Positions 9,435-18,451 of a DNA stretch of 64,000 nucleotides are shown one piece after another; position 1 is the first letter of the stretch, and each line of letters opens with the position of its first letter. The position numbers and the translations under genes were made by a program. Source of the stretch: Marivita cryptomonadis (GTDB lineage Bacteria; Pseudomonadota; Alphaproteobacteria; Rhodobacterales; Rhodobacteraceae); assembly GCF_002115725.1 (NCBI RefSeq), contig NZ_JFKD01000007.1, positions 124,001-188,000 of the forward strand, read 5' to 3'. Below the pieces are notes generated by a model, which saw only the letters and a list, made by a program, of their open reading frames with translations, did no database searches and had not been told where the DNA came from.

Positions 9435-10358
9435 TCAGGAGGGTTCAGTGTGACCGGGCTGGGCCGCGGGAACAAGCACCGCTTTCGGTCGGGGTTGTAC
9501 CAGCGCCAGACCGGCCAGCATCACAGCAAGCGCCGCCCAGAAATAGGGCGAGTAGCTTTCGTTGAGGAAGATCATCGCCCAAGTCACCCCAAAGAGGGTC
9601 ACGAAATAGCTGATCTGCACTGTGAAAACCGGGCCTGCACGTCCGACCAGCCAGACATAGGCGACATAGGCCCCCGCGTGCAGCAAGGACGAGCCGACGA
9701 TGGCGGCATCTGGCGCGCCCCACGGTCCGCGCGGGTCAATGAACTGCCCGGTTGCAAGCGCCAGCGGCAGGGTGATCAACGTGCCGACCAGCGAGGCCCC
9801 ACAGAGCGTTTGCACAGGGTCCAGCCCGCCCAACCCCCAGCGTGCCACCACGCTGCTTTCCATCGCATAAAAGAACGACGAGATCAGCGCGATGAAGACC
9901 CAGATCACCGGAACCGAGGCAGGTAGGCTGGCTTCGGGCAGGATCAGCAGGCAGATGCCCGTGAAGCCGAGACTCAGCCCAGCCAGTCTGCGCCAGCGGA
10001 ACCGCTCCAGCCCGAACAGCAATGCGATGGGAAAGGCGATCATCGGGATGGAGCTCAGAAGGATCGACAGCACGCCAGAGGGCAAATGAATCGCCGCCGA
10101 ATACGAGGCAATGCCGGGCAATACGGACCCGATCAGAGCCAGCACCAGATACAGCGTCATATCACGTCGCGTGAACCGCATGCCTGTGCCGCGCAGGATG
10201 CAGATCAGGCCAAGCACAACCGCGCCGATCCCCATTTGCCAGAACAAGATGCCGAAATGGCGGTAGCCTTCGCTGACGGCGGTCTTGGCCAGCGGCTGCG
10301 TCGCCCCCCAGGCAGCACCTGCAATAATCAAGACGATCAGCGGCAGGGCGCGTGTCAC
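9435..10358 (-). CDS. EamA-family (DMT) drug/metabolite exporter
   Basis: 307 residues with two EamA repeats of five helices each, beginning with LIVLIIAGAAWGATQPLAK and repeating near VFIALISSFFYAMESSVVARWGL. A GTG start at 10358 is the only start that retains the first helix. Ten-helix DMT proteins export amino acids, metabolites or drugs across the inner membrane; the substrate is not predictable. It begins 10 bp after the YmdB-like gene and precedes the SLC13 gene, so the three are probably one transcript. Confidence 0.9.
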   Translation of the reverse strand: MTRALPLIVLIIAGAAWGATQPLAKTAVSEGYRHFGILFWQMGIGAVVLGLICILRGTGMRFTRRDMTLYLVLALIGSVLPGIASYSAAIHLPSGVLSILLSSIPMIAFPIALLFGLERFRWRRLAGLSLGFTGICLLILPEASLPASVPVIWVFIALISSFFYAMESSVVARWGLGGLDPVQTLCGASLVGTLITLPLALATGQFIDPRGPWGAPDAAIVGSSLLHAGAYVAYVWLVGRAGPVFTVQISYFVTLFGVTWAMIFLNESYSPYFWAALAVMLAGLALVQPRPKAVLVPAAQPGHTEPS

Positions 10359-10368
10359 GATTTGGGTC

Positions 10369-11181
10369 TCACGGTGCGCTGGCCTGAAGCCGTCCGCCGT
10401 CGCGGATCATGTGGATCGCGGTGGCTTTTCCTGTACGGTCGTCGGTTTCGACCAACACGCCAGACAGTGTGGCTTCGCCCAAGGCGGGCTGGAAGCGGCC
10501 CTTGCTCATGCCGGTCACGAAGCGGCGCATCGGCTCGGCTTTTTCCATGCCAATCACCGAATTGTAGTCGCCGCACATGCCGGCATCGGTCAGGTAGCCG
10601 GTTCCGCCCGGCAGAACCTGTGCATCCCCGGTGGGCACATGGGTGTGAGTGCCGACGACAAGGCTTGCGCGGCCATCGCAAAAGTGGCCCATGCCCATCT
10701 TTTCGGATGTCGCTTCGCAATGCACATCCACGAGGATCATTTGCGCCTGTCCTCCCAAAGGATGCGCACGCAGTATCGCATCGACCGCCGAGAAGGGATC
10801 ATCGAAGGCGCGTTTCATGAACACCTGACCCAGCACTTGCAGGACGAGGATCTTTCGCCCACGGGCATCGGTGAACAGTCGGTGGCCGCGACCGGGGGCA
10901 ACCTTTGCAAAGTTCAACGGACGGAGAATACGCGGTTCGTTTTCGATATAAGAGAGCATGTCCTTCTGGTCGAACGCGTGATCGCCCAACGTGAGACAAT
11001 CGACCCCGGATTTCAGCAAAGCCTCGGCATGAGGGCCGGACAGGCCAACGCCACTGGATGCGTTTTCGCCGTTCACAACGCAAAAATCGACTTTGAGACG
11101 GTCGCGCAGGGCGGGCAGCCGCTCGGTGATTGCGGTGCGGCCCGCACGGCCCATGATATCGCCAAGAAAGAGTGTTCTCAT
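10369..11181 (-). CDS. YmdB-like (TIGR00282) metallophosphoesterase
   Basis: 270 residues, the family's usual length. Metal-binding motifs of the calcineurin-like YmdB family are all visible: GDIMGRAGR with Asp8, VVNGENASSG, TLGDHAFD, VDVHCEATSEK and GTHTHVPTGDAQ. Bacillus YmdB acts as a cyclic-nucleotide phosphodiesterase affecting biofilm and sporulation gene expression; the role in alphaproteobacteria is less clear. The gene lies downstream of xseA on the same strand, separated by 137 bp that include a cluster of palindromes, and leads the run into the EamA and SLC13 transporters. Confidence 0.93.
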   Translation of the reverse strand: MRTLFLGDIMGRAGRTAITERLPALRDRLKVDFCVVNGENASSGVGLSGPHAEALLKSGVDCLTLGDHAFDQKDMLSYIENEPRILRPLNFAKVAPGRGHRLFTDARGRKILVLQVLGQVFMKRAFDDPFSAVDAILRAHPLGGQAQMILVDVHCEATSEKMGMGHFCDGRASLVVGTHTHVPTGDAQVLPGGTGYLTDAGMCGDYNSVIGMEKAEPMRRFVTGMSKGRFQPALGEATLSGVLVETDDRTGKATAIHMIRDGGRLQASAP

Positions 11182-11239
11182 GCCCAGAGGATTAGAGCGA
11201 CGATGCTGGAAAGCAAAGAGGCAAACCGGATGTGCATGT

Positions 11240-11307
11240 CAAAGCGTTTCGAAACGCTTTGAAAAAGGCCCATTCGAATGGACTTTCAAGCGATTTCGTA
11301 ATCGCTT
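11240..11307 (-). terminator. Triple TTCG-type palindrome downstream of xseA
   Basis: Three hairpins follow the xseA stop on the minus strand: perfect 22-nt palindrome 11240-11261 (arm CAAAGCGTTTC), a 12-nt perfect core CCATTCGAATGG at 11270-11281 inside a longer imperfect stem, and an 8-bp stem with TCGT loop at 11288-11307 (AAGCGATT/AATCGCTT). The layout repeats that at 5897-5963. Here it separates two co-directional genes, so it would uncouple ymdB from xseA. Confidence 0.7.
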
Positions 11308-11318
11308 TGCCGCGTCGT

Positions 11319-12869
11319 TCAGAAGAGTGAGCCTTGTTCGGGTGGCTTTGGTTTGGATTTGGTCACGGGTTTTGCGCCTGCCGCACCAACTGTCATGCGA
11401 CCATCGGCAAATTCGATCTCAAGCGCGGTTGCCGCTTGTGCGGCTTTCTGTGTCGTCACCACTGCGCCGTCACCGCGCACCACTGCATAGCCGCGCTTGA
11501 GCGTTTCCTTATACCCCAAGGTTTCGCGCAGCCGGTCCAAAGCCGTCAGGCGTGATCGCCAATCCTTCACCTGCGCCTGACCTGCGTTCGACAGCCGCCG
11601 GGTCAGCGCTTCCAGCTGGTCCTGCTTGACCGCCAGATCGCGTTCGATCGGTTTCAGCGTCAGCCGGTCGGCGCGGCGCGCCAATGACTCGCGCTTGGTC
11701 TCGACCACGCGGGACAGACCCGGCGCGAGCCGGGTTGCGCTTTGGTCGAACCTGCGGCGCTGTTCGGCCAAGGCGCGCGACAAAAGCGACGGGCGCAAAG
11801 AGGCTGCCGATTCGATCAGCCGCCCGCGCCGCAGATCCACGGACCGCGTCAGCGCCCTTGGCAAACGGTCGGACATCAGGTCCAGCCGCTGGGTTGGGCC
11901 CGACAACAGGTTTTCGGGTCGGGGCAAAGCGCGGGCCAGATCGCGCAGGCGCTGGTCGCGGGTCTGCATCCGCTGCGAAACCGCGCGGGTCATGCGGGCT
12001 TGGCTGTCGCCCACCCAGCCCAGAAGTTCGAGTCGCACCGGCACGGCGATTTCCGCGGCTGCAGTAGGGGTCGGTGCCCGCTGGTCGGACACGTAGTCGA
12101 TCAGCGTCGTGTCGGTCTCGTGTCCTACCGCTGAAATCAAAGGAATGTCCGAGGCTGCCGCTGCCCGCGCGACGATCTCTTCGTTGAAGCCCCAAAGGTC
12201 TTCGATACTGCCGCCGCCGCGTGCGACGATCAGCAGGTCAGGACGGGGCAGGGCACCGCCCGGCGACAATGCGTTAAAGCCTGCGATGGCGTGGGCCACC
12301 TCGGGCGCACAGGCGGCACCTTGAACCGCCACCGGCCACACCAGCACCTTTCGCGGAAAGCGGTCGCGTAGGCGGTGCAGAATGTCCCGGATCACCGCGC
12401 CCGAGGGCGAGGTGATGACGCCGATGATATCGGGCAGGTAGGGCAGTTCCTTCTTGCGGGCCGGATCGAACAAGCCTTCCGCCGCCAGTGCCTTTTTGCG
12501 CTTTTCCAGCATCGCCATCAGCGCGCCTTCGCCCGCGACGGTCACTTCATCGACATTGAGGTTGTACTTTGATTGCCCCCCAAACGCCGTCATGCGTCCG
12601 GTGACGATCACCTCCAGCCCTTCTTCCGGCACCACCGAGAGCTGCGAAACCTGCCCTTTCCACGTGGTGCAAGCCAGAACCGAGCGGTCGTCCTTGACGT
12701 CGTAATACAAATGCCCTGAGCGTGCGGTGAAGACGCGCCCCACCTCGCCACGCACGCGGATGCGGCCGAACTGGTCTTCCAGCGTCTTCTTCACCGCGCC
12801 AGACACTTCGGACACGGTGTATTCGGGCATGTTCTGCCCCGGACGCGGATCGTCGATCAGATCGGACAT
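11319..12869 (-). CDS. xseA: Exodeoxyribonuclease VII large subunit
   Basis: 516 residues from ATG 12869 (MSDLIDDPRPGQNMPEYTV); an upstream frame extension is not family-like. The N-terminal OB-fold (YTVSEVSGAVKKTLEDQFG...RVRGEVG, then LYYDVKDD and GQSKYNLNVDEV) binds DNA. The catalytic core has the family motifs IARGGGSIEDLWGFNEE and SAVGHETDTTLIDYVSDQRAPTPTAAAE. A long coiled-coil region follows. The enzyme degrades single-stranded DNA processively with the small XseB subunit, which is not in this window. The gene is divergent from purD with 73 bp between starts. Confidence 0.97.
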   Translation of the reverse strand: MSDLIDDPRPGQNMPEYTVSEVSGAVKKTLEDQFGRIRVRGEVGRVFTARSGHLYYDVKDDRSVLACTTWKGQVSQLSVVPEEGLEVIVTGRMTAFGGQSKYNLNVDEVTVAGEGALMAMLEKRKKALAAEGLFDPARKKELPYLPDIIGVITSPSGAVIRDILHRLRDRFPRKVLVWPVAVQGAACAPEVAHAIAGFNALSPGGALPRPDLLIVARGGGSIEDLWGFNEEIVARAAAASDIPLISAVGHETDTTLIDYVSDQRAPTPTAAAEIAVPVRLELLGWVGDSQARMTRAVSQRMQTRDQRLRDLARALPRPENLLSGPTQRLDLMSDRLPRALTRSVDLRRGRLIESAASLRPSLLSRALAEQRRRFDQSATRLAPGLSRVVETKRESLARRADRLTLKPIERDLAVKQDQLEALTRRLSNAGQAQVKDWRSRLTALDRLRETLGYKETLKRGYAVVRGDGAVVTTQKAAQAATALEIEFADGRMTVGAAGAKPVTKSKPKPPEQGSLF

Positions 12870-12942
12870 GTGGCCTCGCTTGCGCTTATCTCGGCCTGAC
12901 CCTAGAACGCGCGCAACCGAAGGTGAAGACGGAGCGTGCGCC

Positions 12943-14205
12943 ATGAACATTCTCATCCTTGGAAGTGGCGGGCGCGAACATGCGCTGGCTTGGGCCGTGA
13001 TGCAGAACCCCAAATGCGACAAGCTGATCGTGGCACCCGGCAATGCCGGCATCGCGATGATCGCGGATTGCGCGGCGCTTGATATCGAAGACGGTGGGTC
13101 GGTCGTCACCTTTGCCGAAGAAAACAGCATCGATTTTGTGATTGTCGGCCCTGAAGCGCCCTTGGCGGCGGGTGTGGCGGATCGCTTGCGCGATGCAGGT
13201 TTGTTGGTTTTTGGCCCATCGGCCGAGGCGGCGCGGCTGGAAGCCTCCAAAAGCTTCACCAAGGAAATCTGCGATGCGGCCAACGCACCGACCGCGGCCT
13301 ACGGCCATTTCACCGACGCCGAAGCCGCCAAGGCTTACGTACGCGCCCAAGGCGCACCCATCGTGGTCAAAGCCGACGGTCTGGCGGCGGGCAAGGGCGT
13401 GATCATTGCCGAGACCGTGGCCGAGGCCGAAGCTGCCATCGACGACATGTTCGGCGGTGCGTTTGGTGGCGCCGGGGCCGAAGTGGTGATCGAGGAATTC
13501 ATGCAGGGCGAAGAGGCGTCTTTCTTTGTCCTGTGTGATGGCACCGATGTGCTGCCCATGGGCACCGCGCAAGACCACAAGCGCGTGGGCGAGGGCGACA
13601 GCGGCCCCAACACCGGCGGTATGGGGGCTTATTCGCCGGCACCCGTGCTGACCGACGCCATCGCGCAAAAGGCGCTGGACGAGATCATAAAACCGACAAT
13701 GGCCGAGATGGCCAAACGGGGCGCGCCGTATCAGGGCATCTTGTATGCTGGCCTGATGATCGAAGATGGCCAGCCACGGCTGGTGGAATACAATGTTCGT
13801 TTCGGTGACCCTGAATGTCAGGTTCTGATGATGCGTCTTGGTGCGCAGGCGATGGACCTCATGCATGCCTGTGCCGAAGGCCGTCTGGCCGAGGCGCAGG
13901 TGAACTGGGCGGATGACCACGCGATGACCGTCGTGTTGGCGGCCAATGGCTATCCGGGCAGCTACGAAAAAGGCAGCGTGATCGGTGGTCTGGACGGCCT
14001 TCCCGAAGACAGCTTTCAGATGATGTTCCACGCAGGCACCTCCGAGACCGACGGCAGGATCACTGCAACCGGAGGCCGCGTGCTGAACGCCACCGCACGG
14101 GGTGCGACCCTGCAAGAGGCCCGCGACCGGGCTTACGCGATGGTGGATCAGGTCAACTGGCCCGAAGGGTTCTGCCGCCGCGATATCGGCTGGCGGGCGC
14201 TTTAA
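12943..14205 (+). CDS. purD: Phosphoribosylamine-glycine ligase
   Basis: 420 residues, normal length. It catalyses ATP-dependent joining of glycine to 5-phosphoribosylamine, step two of de novo purine synthesis, in the cytosol. The N-terminal GSGGREHALAWA, VGPEAPLAAGVAD, ATP-grasp lid VVKADGLAAGKGV and GGMGAYSPAPVL, and metal-site VEYNVRFGDPECQ are all canonical. GGAG lies upstream of ATG 12943. The stop codon abuts the start of the LysE-type exporter, indicating co-transcription. The other pur genes are not nearby. Confidence 0.98.
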   Translation: MNILILGSGGREHALAWAVMQNPKCDKLIVAPGNAGIAMIADCAALDIEDGGSVVTFAEENSIDFVIVGPEAPLAAGVADRLRDAGLLVFGPSAEAARLEASKSFTKEICDAANAPTAAYGHFTDAEAAKAYVRAQGAPIVVKADGLAAGKGVIIAETVAEAEAAIDDMFGGAFGGAGAEVVIEEFMQGEEASFFVLCDGTDVLPMGTAQDHKRVGEGDSGPNTGGMGAYSPAPVLTDAIAQKALDEIIKPTMAEMAKRGAPYQGILYAGLMIEDGQPRLVEYNVRFGDPECQVLMMRLGAQAMDLMHACAEGRLAEAQVNWADDHAMTVVLAANGYPGSYEKGSVIGGLDGLPEDSFQMMFHAGTSETDGRITATGGRVLNATARGATLQEARDRAYAMVDQVNWPEGFCRRDIGWRAL

Positions 14206-14799
14206 ATGACAACGACACTGGCCGGGTTTGCCCTTGGCTTTTCGCTGATCCTAGCCATCGGAGCGCAGAACGCGTTTGTTCTGCGGCAAGGGTTGCTCAA
14301 ATCCCATGTGTTTGCGGTGTGTCTGACTTGCGCCCTGTCGGATGCGATTTTGATCGCTGCCGGGGTGGCCGGGTTTGGAGCGTTGACGCAAGCGGTCCCC
14401 GGGCTTGAACTGGCGATGCGGCTGTTCGGGGCAGCGTTTCTGATCTGGTATGGTGCGCGCACGTTCCAAAGCGCGTGGCGTGGCGGGCAAGCGATGCAGG
14501 CAGGCGAAGCGGCTGGATCGCTGCGCAAAGCCCTGCTGACGTGCCTCGCGCTGACATGGCTGAACCCGCATGTCTATCTCGACACGGTGGTTTTGCTGGG
14601 CGCGGTCGCGGCGCAGTATGAGGACAGGTTGAACTTCGCGCTGGGCGCGATGACCGCCAGTTTCGTGTTTTTCTTCGCGTTGGGCTATGGTGCGCGGCTT
14701 CTGGCCCCGCTTTTCGCCAAACCACGGGCGTGGCAGGTGCTGGATGTGGTCATCGGCATTGTCATGTGGGCAATCGCGGTGAAGCTGCTGTTGATGTAG
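14206..14799 (+). CDS. LysE/ArgO-family amino acid exporter
   Basis: 197 residues, six predicted helices. The start immediately follows the purD stop. The family signature is clear: N-terminal GFSLILAIGAQNAFVLRQGL and the TWLNPHVYLDTVVLLGAVA motif shared by LysE and ArgO, which export basic amino acids (lysine, arginine) by proton exchange. Closer to ArgO/LysE than to RhtB because of the NPHVYLDT motif. Coupling to purD is probably positional; nothing links the substrate to purine synthesis. Confidence 0.92.
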   Translation: MTTTLAGFALGFSLILAIGAQNAFVLRQGLLKSHVFAVCLTCALSDAILIAAGVAGFGALTQAVPGLELAMRLFGAAFLIWYGARTFQSAWRGGQAMQAGEAAGSLRKALLTCLALTWLNPHVYLDTVVLLGAVAAQYEDRLNFALGAMTASFVFFFALGYGARLLAPLFAKPRAWQVLDVVIGIVMWAIAVKLLLM

Positions 14800-14933
14800 C
14801 GGCTTACGGTGTCTTTCTCGGGTTGGTCCGCGTGGCCCGGTGTCCGCAGGATCGTCGGATCACACGCGAGGATGCCGCTCGAGTTCGCCAAAGCCCTCTT
14901 GCACATCTCCCCGGCTTCCGGTCCATTGCGGAT

Positions 14934-15851
14934 ATGACGACCTCCCCAGCATCCAACAGCAGTGGCAATCCAGTCAAAGGCATCTTTTGGATGGTCATGA
15001 CGGGCATCTGCTTTGTTGCCGTGACGGCACTGGTCAAAACGCTGGGTGGGCGCATCCCAGCAGCCGAGTCGGCTTTCTTGCGCTACGTGATCGGGTTGGT
15101 TTTCCTGATCCCGGTCTGGCGCGAATTGATGGCAATTCGGCTGACGCCGCGGCAGAAAAAGCTTTTTGGGATACGGGGCATTGTCCACACCCTCGGGGTG
15201 ATCCTGTGGTTCTATGCCATGACGCGCATTCCCATCGCCGAGGTCACGGCGATGAATTACCTCAACCCGGTCTATGTCTCGATCCTCGCGGTGTTTCTTC
15301 TGGGCGAACGAATGGCCTTGCGCCGGGTGCTTGCGGTGATCGCGGCGCTGATCGGGTCACTGATCATCCTGCGCCCTGGATTTCGCGAACTCGACCCCGG
15401 CCATATCGCCATGCTTGGGACGGCGCTGCTCTTTGCGGGCAGCTACCTGATCGCCAAGATCGTATCTGGCGAATTGCCCGCAAGTCTGGTGGTGGCGCTT
15501 TTGTCGATCACCGTGACGATCGGGCTTGCCCCCTTCGCCATCGCGGTCTGGGTCACGCCCAGCCTTGCCGATCTCGGAGTGCTGGCGGCCATCGCCTGTT
15601 TTGCTACAGCGGGGCACTATACCATGACGCTGGCTTTTGCCGCGGCCCCGGTCACCGTCACGCAGCCCGTCACCTTTCTGCAACTGGTGTGGTCTGTGCT
15701 TCTGGGGGCGCTGTTTTTCGGTGAACCGGCCGATCCGTGGGTGATCCTTGGAGGTGGCATAATCATGGCATCGGTGATCTTCATCACATGGCGTGAAGCC
15801 GTGCTGCGCAAGTCGCATCGTACGCCTTTGGTCAATGAAACAAAGGGTTAA
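14934..15851 (+). CDS. EamA-family (DMT) transporter
   Basis: 305 residues from ATG 14934; the frame continues upstream but without hydrophobic or family-like sequence. Two EamA repeats are present: GIFWMVMTGICFVAVTALVKTLGG...AESAFLRYVIG in the first half and MLGTALLFAGSYLIAKIVSGELP in the second. MTRIPIAEVTAMNYLNPVYVSILA is typical of the riboflavin/S-adenosylmethionine-like DMT subgroup, but the substrate remains open. It is a ten-helix inner-membrane protein. It follows the LysE gene by 134 bp on the same strand. Confidence 0.9.
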   Translation: MTTSPASNSSGNPVKGIFWMVMTGICFVAVTALVKTLGGRIPAAESAFLRYVIGLVFLIPVWRELMAIRLTPRQKKLFGIRGIVHTLGVILWFYAMTRIPIAEVTAMNYLNPVYVSILAVFLLGERMALRRVLAVIAALIGSLIILRPGFRELDPGHIAMLGTALLFAGSYLIAKIVSGELPASLVVALLSITVTIGLAPFAIAVWVTPSLADLGVLAAIACFATAGHYTMTLAFAAAPVTVTQPVTFLQLVWSVLLGALFFGEPADPWVILGGGIIMASVIFITWREAVLRKSHRTPLVNETKG

Positions 15852-15996
15852 GGTGACTTAAGGGGTGTCTGCGTCAATCTTGTAGAGCCGGTTGCACCCT
15901 ATTGTTTCGAATTCCGCAAAAAACCGGGTTTGGTTCCAAAATTGGACACAATCGAGGGCGACAAAAGGGTCAGGTAATGTACGAGGAACAACCCAA

Positions 15997-16194
15997 ATGT
16001 TTGCTGAAACCTTCTCTAGCCCTGATCTGGGCGAACTGCGCCACTTCCTTGTGGCGGAACGTCAGAAAACGCTGTCGGATGCCGAATGGAAATTCCGCAT
16101 GCGTGGCTATGGCTTCCACGTCAAGCGCGTCGATGGTGGCGTGATGGTCGCGCGGATTCCCAAGAACGAGATTTTGGGCTGTGTGAAGATGTGA
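15997..16194 (+). CDS. Small conserved-looking protein of unknown function, 65 aa
   Basis: ATG 15997 follows GAGG by about 9 bases and opens MFAETFSSPDLGELRHFLVA. The 65-residue product is soluble, with an alternating charged/hydrophobic pattern (FLVAERQKTLSDAEWKFRMRGYG) and a short basic beta-like tail (HVKRVDGGVMVARIPKNEILG). A good terminator follows. I recognise no domain. Codon use matches neighbours, which supports a real gene. It stands alone between an EamA transporter and a methyltransferase. Confidence 0.7.
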   Translation: MFAETFSSPDLGELRHFLVAERQKTLSDAEWKFRMRGYGFHVKRVDGGVMVARIPKNEILGCVKM

Positions 16195-16200
16195 CCGACA

Positions 16201-16225
16201 GGTCGCCCTGACCGGGCGGCCTTTT
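16201..16225 (+). terminator. Rho-independent terminator
   Basis: GGTCGCCC, loop TGACC, GGGCGGCC (one G-T wobble), then TTTT. It lies 7 bp after the small gene's stop. Confidence 0.85.
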
Positions 16226-16276
16226 GTCCATCTGATCCATCTCGCGCATTGTTCCGGGCTTTGCTATGTCCGGTGC

Positions 16277-16729
16277 ATGATGAAATACGTCGATCTTCCC
16301 CCGGTCTGGCTTGCTGCGGCGCTTGTCGTGGTTTGGAACCAAAAGACCCATTTCGACTACGGGCTGAGTTTCGGCCCGGTCTGGGCTGATTTGCTGGGCG
16401 GGCTTCTGGTCGGCGGCGGATTCGTTCTGATCGCGCTGGCCGCCTATGAAATGCGCCGCCATCGTACGACGATCATCCCGCACAGAGACCCTGATGCGCT
16501 GGTCACCAGCGGCATCTTCAAGCGCTCGCGCAATCCCATCTATCTTGCTGATTCGCTGATCCTTACCGGAATGATCCTCTATTGGGACGCGGTGTTATCG
16601 CTCCCATTGATCCCGGTCTTTGTCTGGTGGATCGAGAAACACTTCATTCTCGCGGAAGAAAAGCGGCTGCGGCGAAATTTTCGTGCGAATTTTGCACGAT
16701 ACGAGAAACAAACGCGACGTTGGCTCTAG
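16277..16729 (+). CDS. Isoprenylcysteine carboxyl methyltransferase-like (ICMT/PEMT) membrane protein
   Basis: 150 residues with three to four hydrophobic segments. The signature of this methyltransferase group is present: GIFKRSRNPIYLADSLILTGM, then a hydrophobic stretch and EEKRLRRNFRANFARYEKQTRRWL, where family members carry the E-E-x-x-L...F...Y...RW pattern that binds S-adenosylmethionine. Bacterial homologues are integral membrane methyltransferases, mostly uncharacterised, and the substrate here is unknown. Two adjacent ATG codons (16277 and 16280) are equally possible starts. Confidence 0.85.
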   Translation: MMKYVDLPPVWLAAALVVVWNQKTHFDYGLSFGPVWADLLGGLLVGGGFVLIALAAYEMRRHRTTIIPHRDPDALVTSGIFKRSRNPIYLADSLILTGMILYWDAVLSLPLIPVFVWWIEKHFILAEEKRLRRNFRANFARYEKQTRRWL

Positions 16730-16866
16730 CCGACCGGGCACATCTGTTCTAGATGAGCGTTTCGCGGTTGGGCAGCATTGTGCGCTTTAGGTCAGCAATG
16801 TAGACCCATCGCCGGAAAACATGCCGCTACGGCACTTCGCAACGAACCATAAGGGGGACGGCTCAG

Positions 16867-18438
16867 GTGAAAATCGGGACGCCAAAGGAAGTGATGAAGG
16901 GTGAGGCACGCGTTGCCATGACCCCGGATTCCGCCCGCCAGCTGCAAAAGCTGGGATATGAGTGCATCATCGAAAGCGGTGCAGGCGACGCAGCGGGCTA
17001 CAATGACGACACGTACAAAGAAGCTGGCGTCGAGGTTGTCAAAACCGCCGCAGCGCTTTGGAAAGAGGCCGATGTGGTCGCCAAGGTGCGTCCGCCGACC
17101 GACGCCGAACTGAAGAAGTCGCGCGAAGGCCAGCTTCTGATCTCATTCTTCTATCCGGCTCAGAACGAAAAGCTGATGCAGCAGGCGGCCAATCAGGGCA
17201 CCTCTGTCATCGCGATGGACATGGTGCCGCGCATTTCCCGCGCGCAGAAGATGGACGCGTTGTCCTCCATGGCAAATATCGCGGGCTACCGTGCCGTGAT
17301 CGAAGCCGGCAACAACTTTGGCCGCTTCTTTACCGGTCAGATCACTGCTGCGGGCAAGGTGCCCCCGGCCAAGGTTCTGGTGGTCGGTGCCGGTGTGGCC
17401 GGTCTTGCCGCCATTGGCACATCGACCTCTCTTGGGGCGATCACCTACGCGTTCGACGTGCGCCCCGAAGTGGCCGAGCAGGTTGAATCGATGGGCGCGG
17501 AATTCGTCTTCCTCGATTTCGAGGAAGAACAGCAGGATGGGGCCGCCACTGGCGGCTATGCCTCTGTTTCCTCGCCGGAATTTGCCGCAGCACAGCTTGC
17601 CAAGTTCCGTGAGCTGGCGCCCGACATCGACATCGTGATCACCACCGCGCTGATCCCCAACCGCGAAGCGCCCGAATTGTGGACCGCCGACATGGTTGCG
17701 GCGATGAAGCCCGGTTCCGTCATCGTGGACCTTGCCGCTGAAAAGGGCGGCAACTGCAAGATGACCGTGATGGACGAAAAGATCGTCACCGATAACGGTG
17801 TCACGATCATCGGCTATACCGACTTCCCGTCGCGCATGGCCACGCAGTCGTCCAATCTTTACGCCACCAACATCCGTCACATGATGACAGACCTCACCCC
17901 GGAAAAAGACGGGCAGGTCGTGCACAACATGGAAGATGACGTGATCCGTGGCGCGACCATCGCACATGAGAAGGCAGTGACCTTCCCGCCGCCGCCTCCC
18001 AAGGTTCAGGCGATTGCCGCCAAACCCAAGGAAAAGGCCAAGGAACTCACGCCCGAAGAAAAGCGCGCCAACGAAGTGGCGGCGTTCAAGGCGCAAACCA
18101 AGCAGCAGGTCACCCTGCTGGCCATCGGTGCCGCTTTGGTTCTGGGCGTTGGTCTGGTCGCACCAGCCAGCTTCATGCAGCACTTCATCGTGTTCGTGCT
18201 GTCGGTCTTCATCGGCTTCCAGGTGATCTGGAACGTGGCGCATTCGCTGCACACACCGCTGATGGCCGTCACCAACGCAATCTCGTCCATCGTGATCCTT
18301 GGTGCACTGATCCAGATCGGGTCCAGTTCGCTTCTCATCACGCTTCTGGCGGCGCTGGGTATCTTCATGGCCTCGATCAACATTTTCGGCGGCTTCCTCG
18401 TGACACGGCGCATGCTCGCCATGTTCCAGAAATCCTAA
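16867..18438 (+). CDS. pntA: NAD(P) transhydrogenase, alpha subunit (fused)
   Basis: 523 residues, GTG start after AAGGGGGACGG. It contains the NAD(H)-binding dI domain (N-terminal [20 protein letters not shown]; Rossmann [20 protein letters not shown]) followed by a linker rich in Pro/Lys/Glu (about 375-400) and a C-terminal membrane part with four helices. It is therefore the fused alpha chain rather than split PntAA/PntAB. With PntB it forms the proton-translocating enzyme that reduces NADP with NADH at the inner membrane. pntB starts 13 bp downstream. Confidence 0.97.
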   Translation: MKIGTPKEVMKGEARVAMTPDSARQLQKLGYECIIESGAGDAAGYNDDTYKEAGVEVVKTAAALWKEADVVAKVRPPTDAELKKSREGQLLISFFYPAQNEKLMQQAANQGTSVIAMDMVPRISRAQKMDALSSMANIAGYRAVIEAGNNFGRFFTGQITAAGKVPPAKVLVVGAGVAGLAAIGTSTSLGAITYAFDVRPEVAEQVESMGAEFVFLDFEEEQQDGAATGGYASVSSPEFAAAQLAKFRELAPDIDIVITTALIPNREAPELWTADMVAAMKPGSVIVDLAAEKGGNCKMTVMDEKIVTDNGVTIIGYTDFPSRMATQSSNLYATNIRHMMTDLTPEKDGQVVHNMEDDVIRGATIAHEKAVTFPPPPPKVQAIAAKPKEKAKELTPEEKRANEVAAFKAQTKQQVTLLAIGAALVLGVGLVAPASFMQHFIVFVLSVFIGFQVIWNVAHSLHTPLMAVTNAISSIVILGALIQIGSSSLLITLLAALGIFMASINIFGGFLVTRRMLAMFQKS

Positions 18439-18451
18439 GGGGGCAGGCACC

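Noticed and set aside
12870..13283. Long N-terminal extension on the xseA frame
   Set aside because: The extension is antisense to purD and its own promoter region, and the exonuclease VII family starts at the MSDLIDDP residue.
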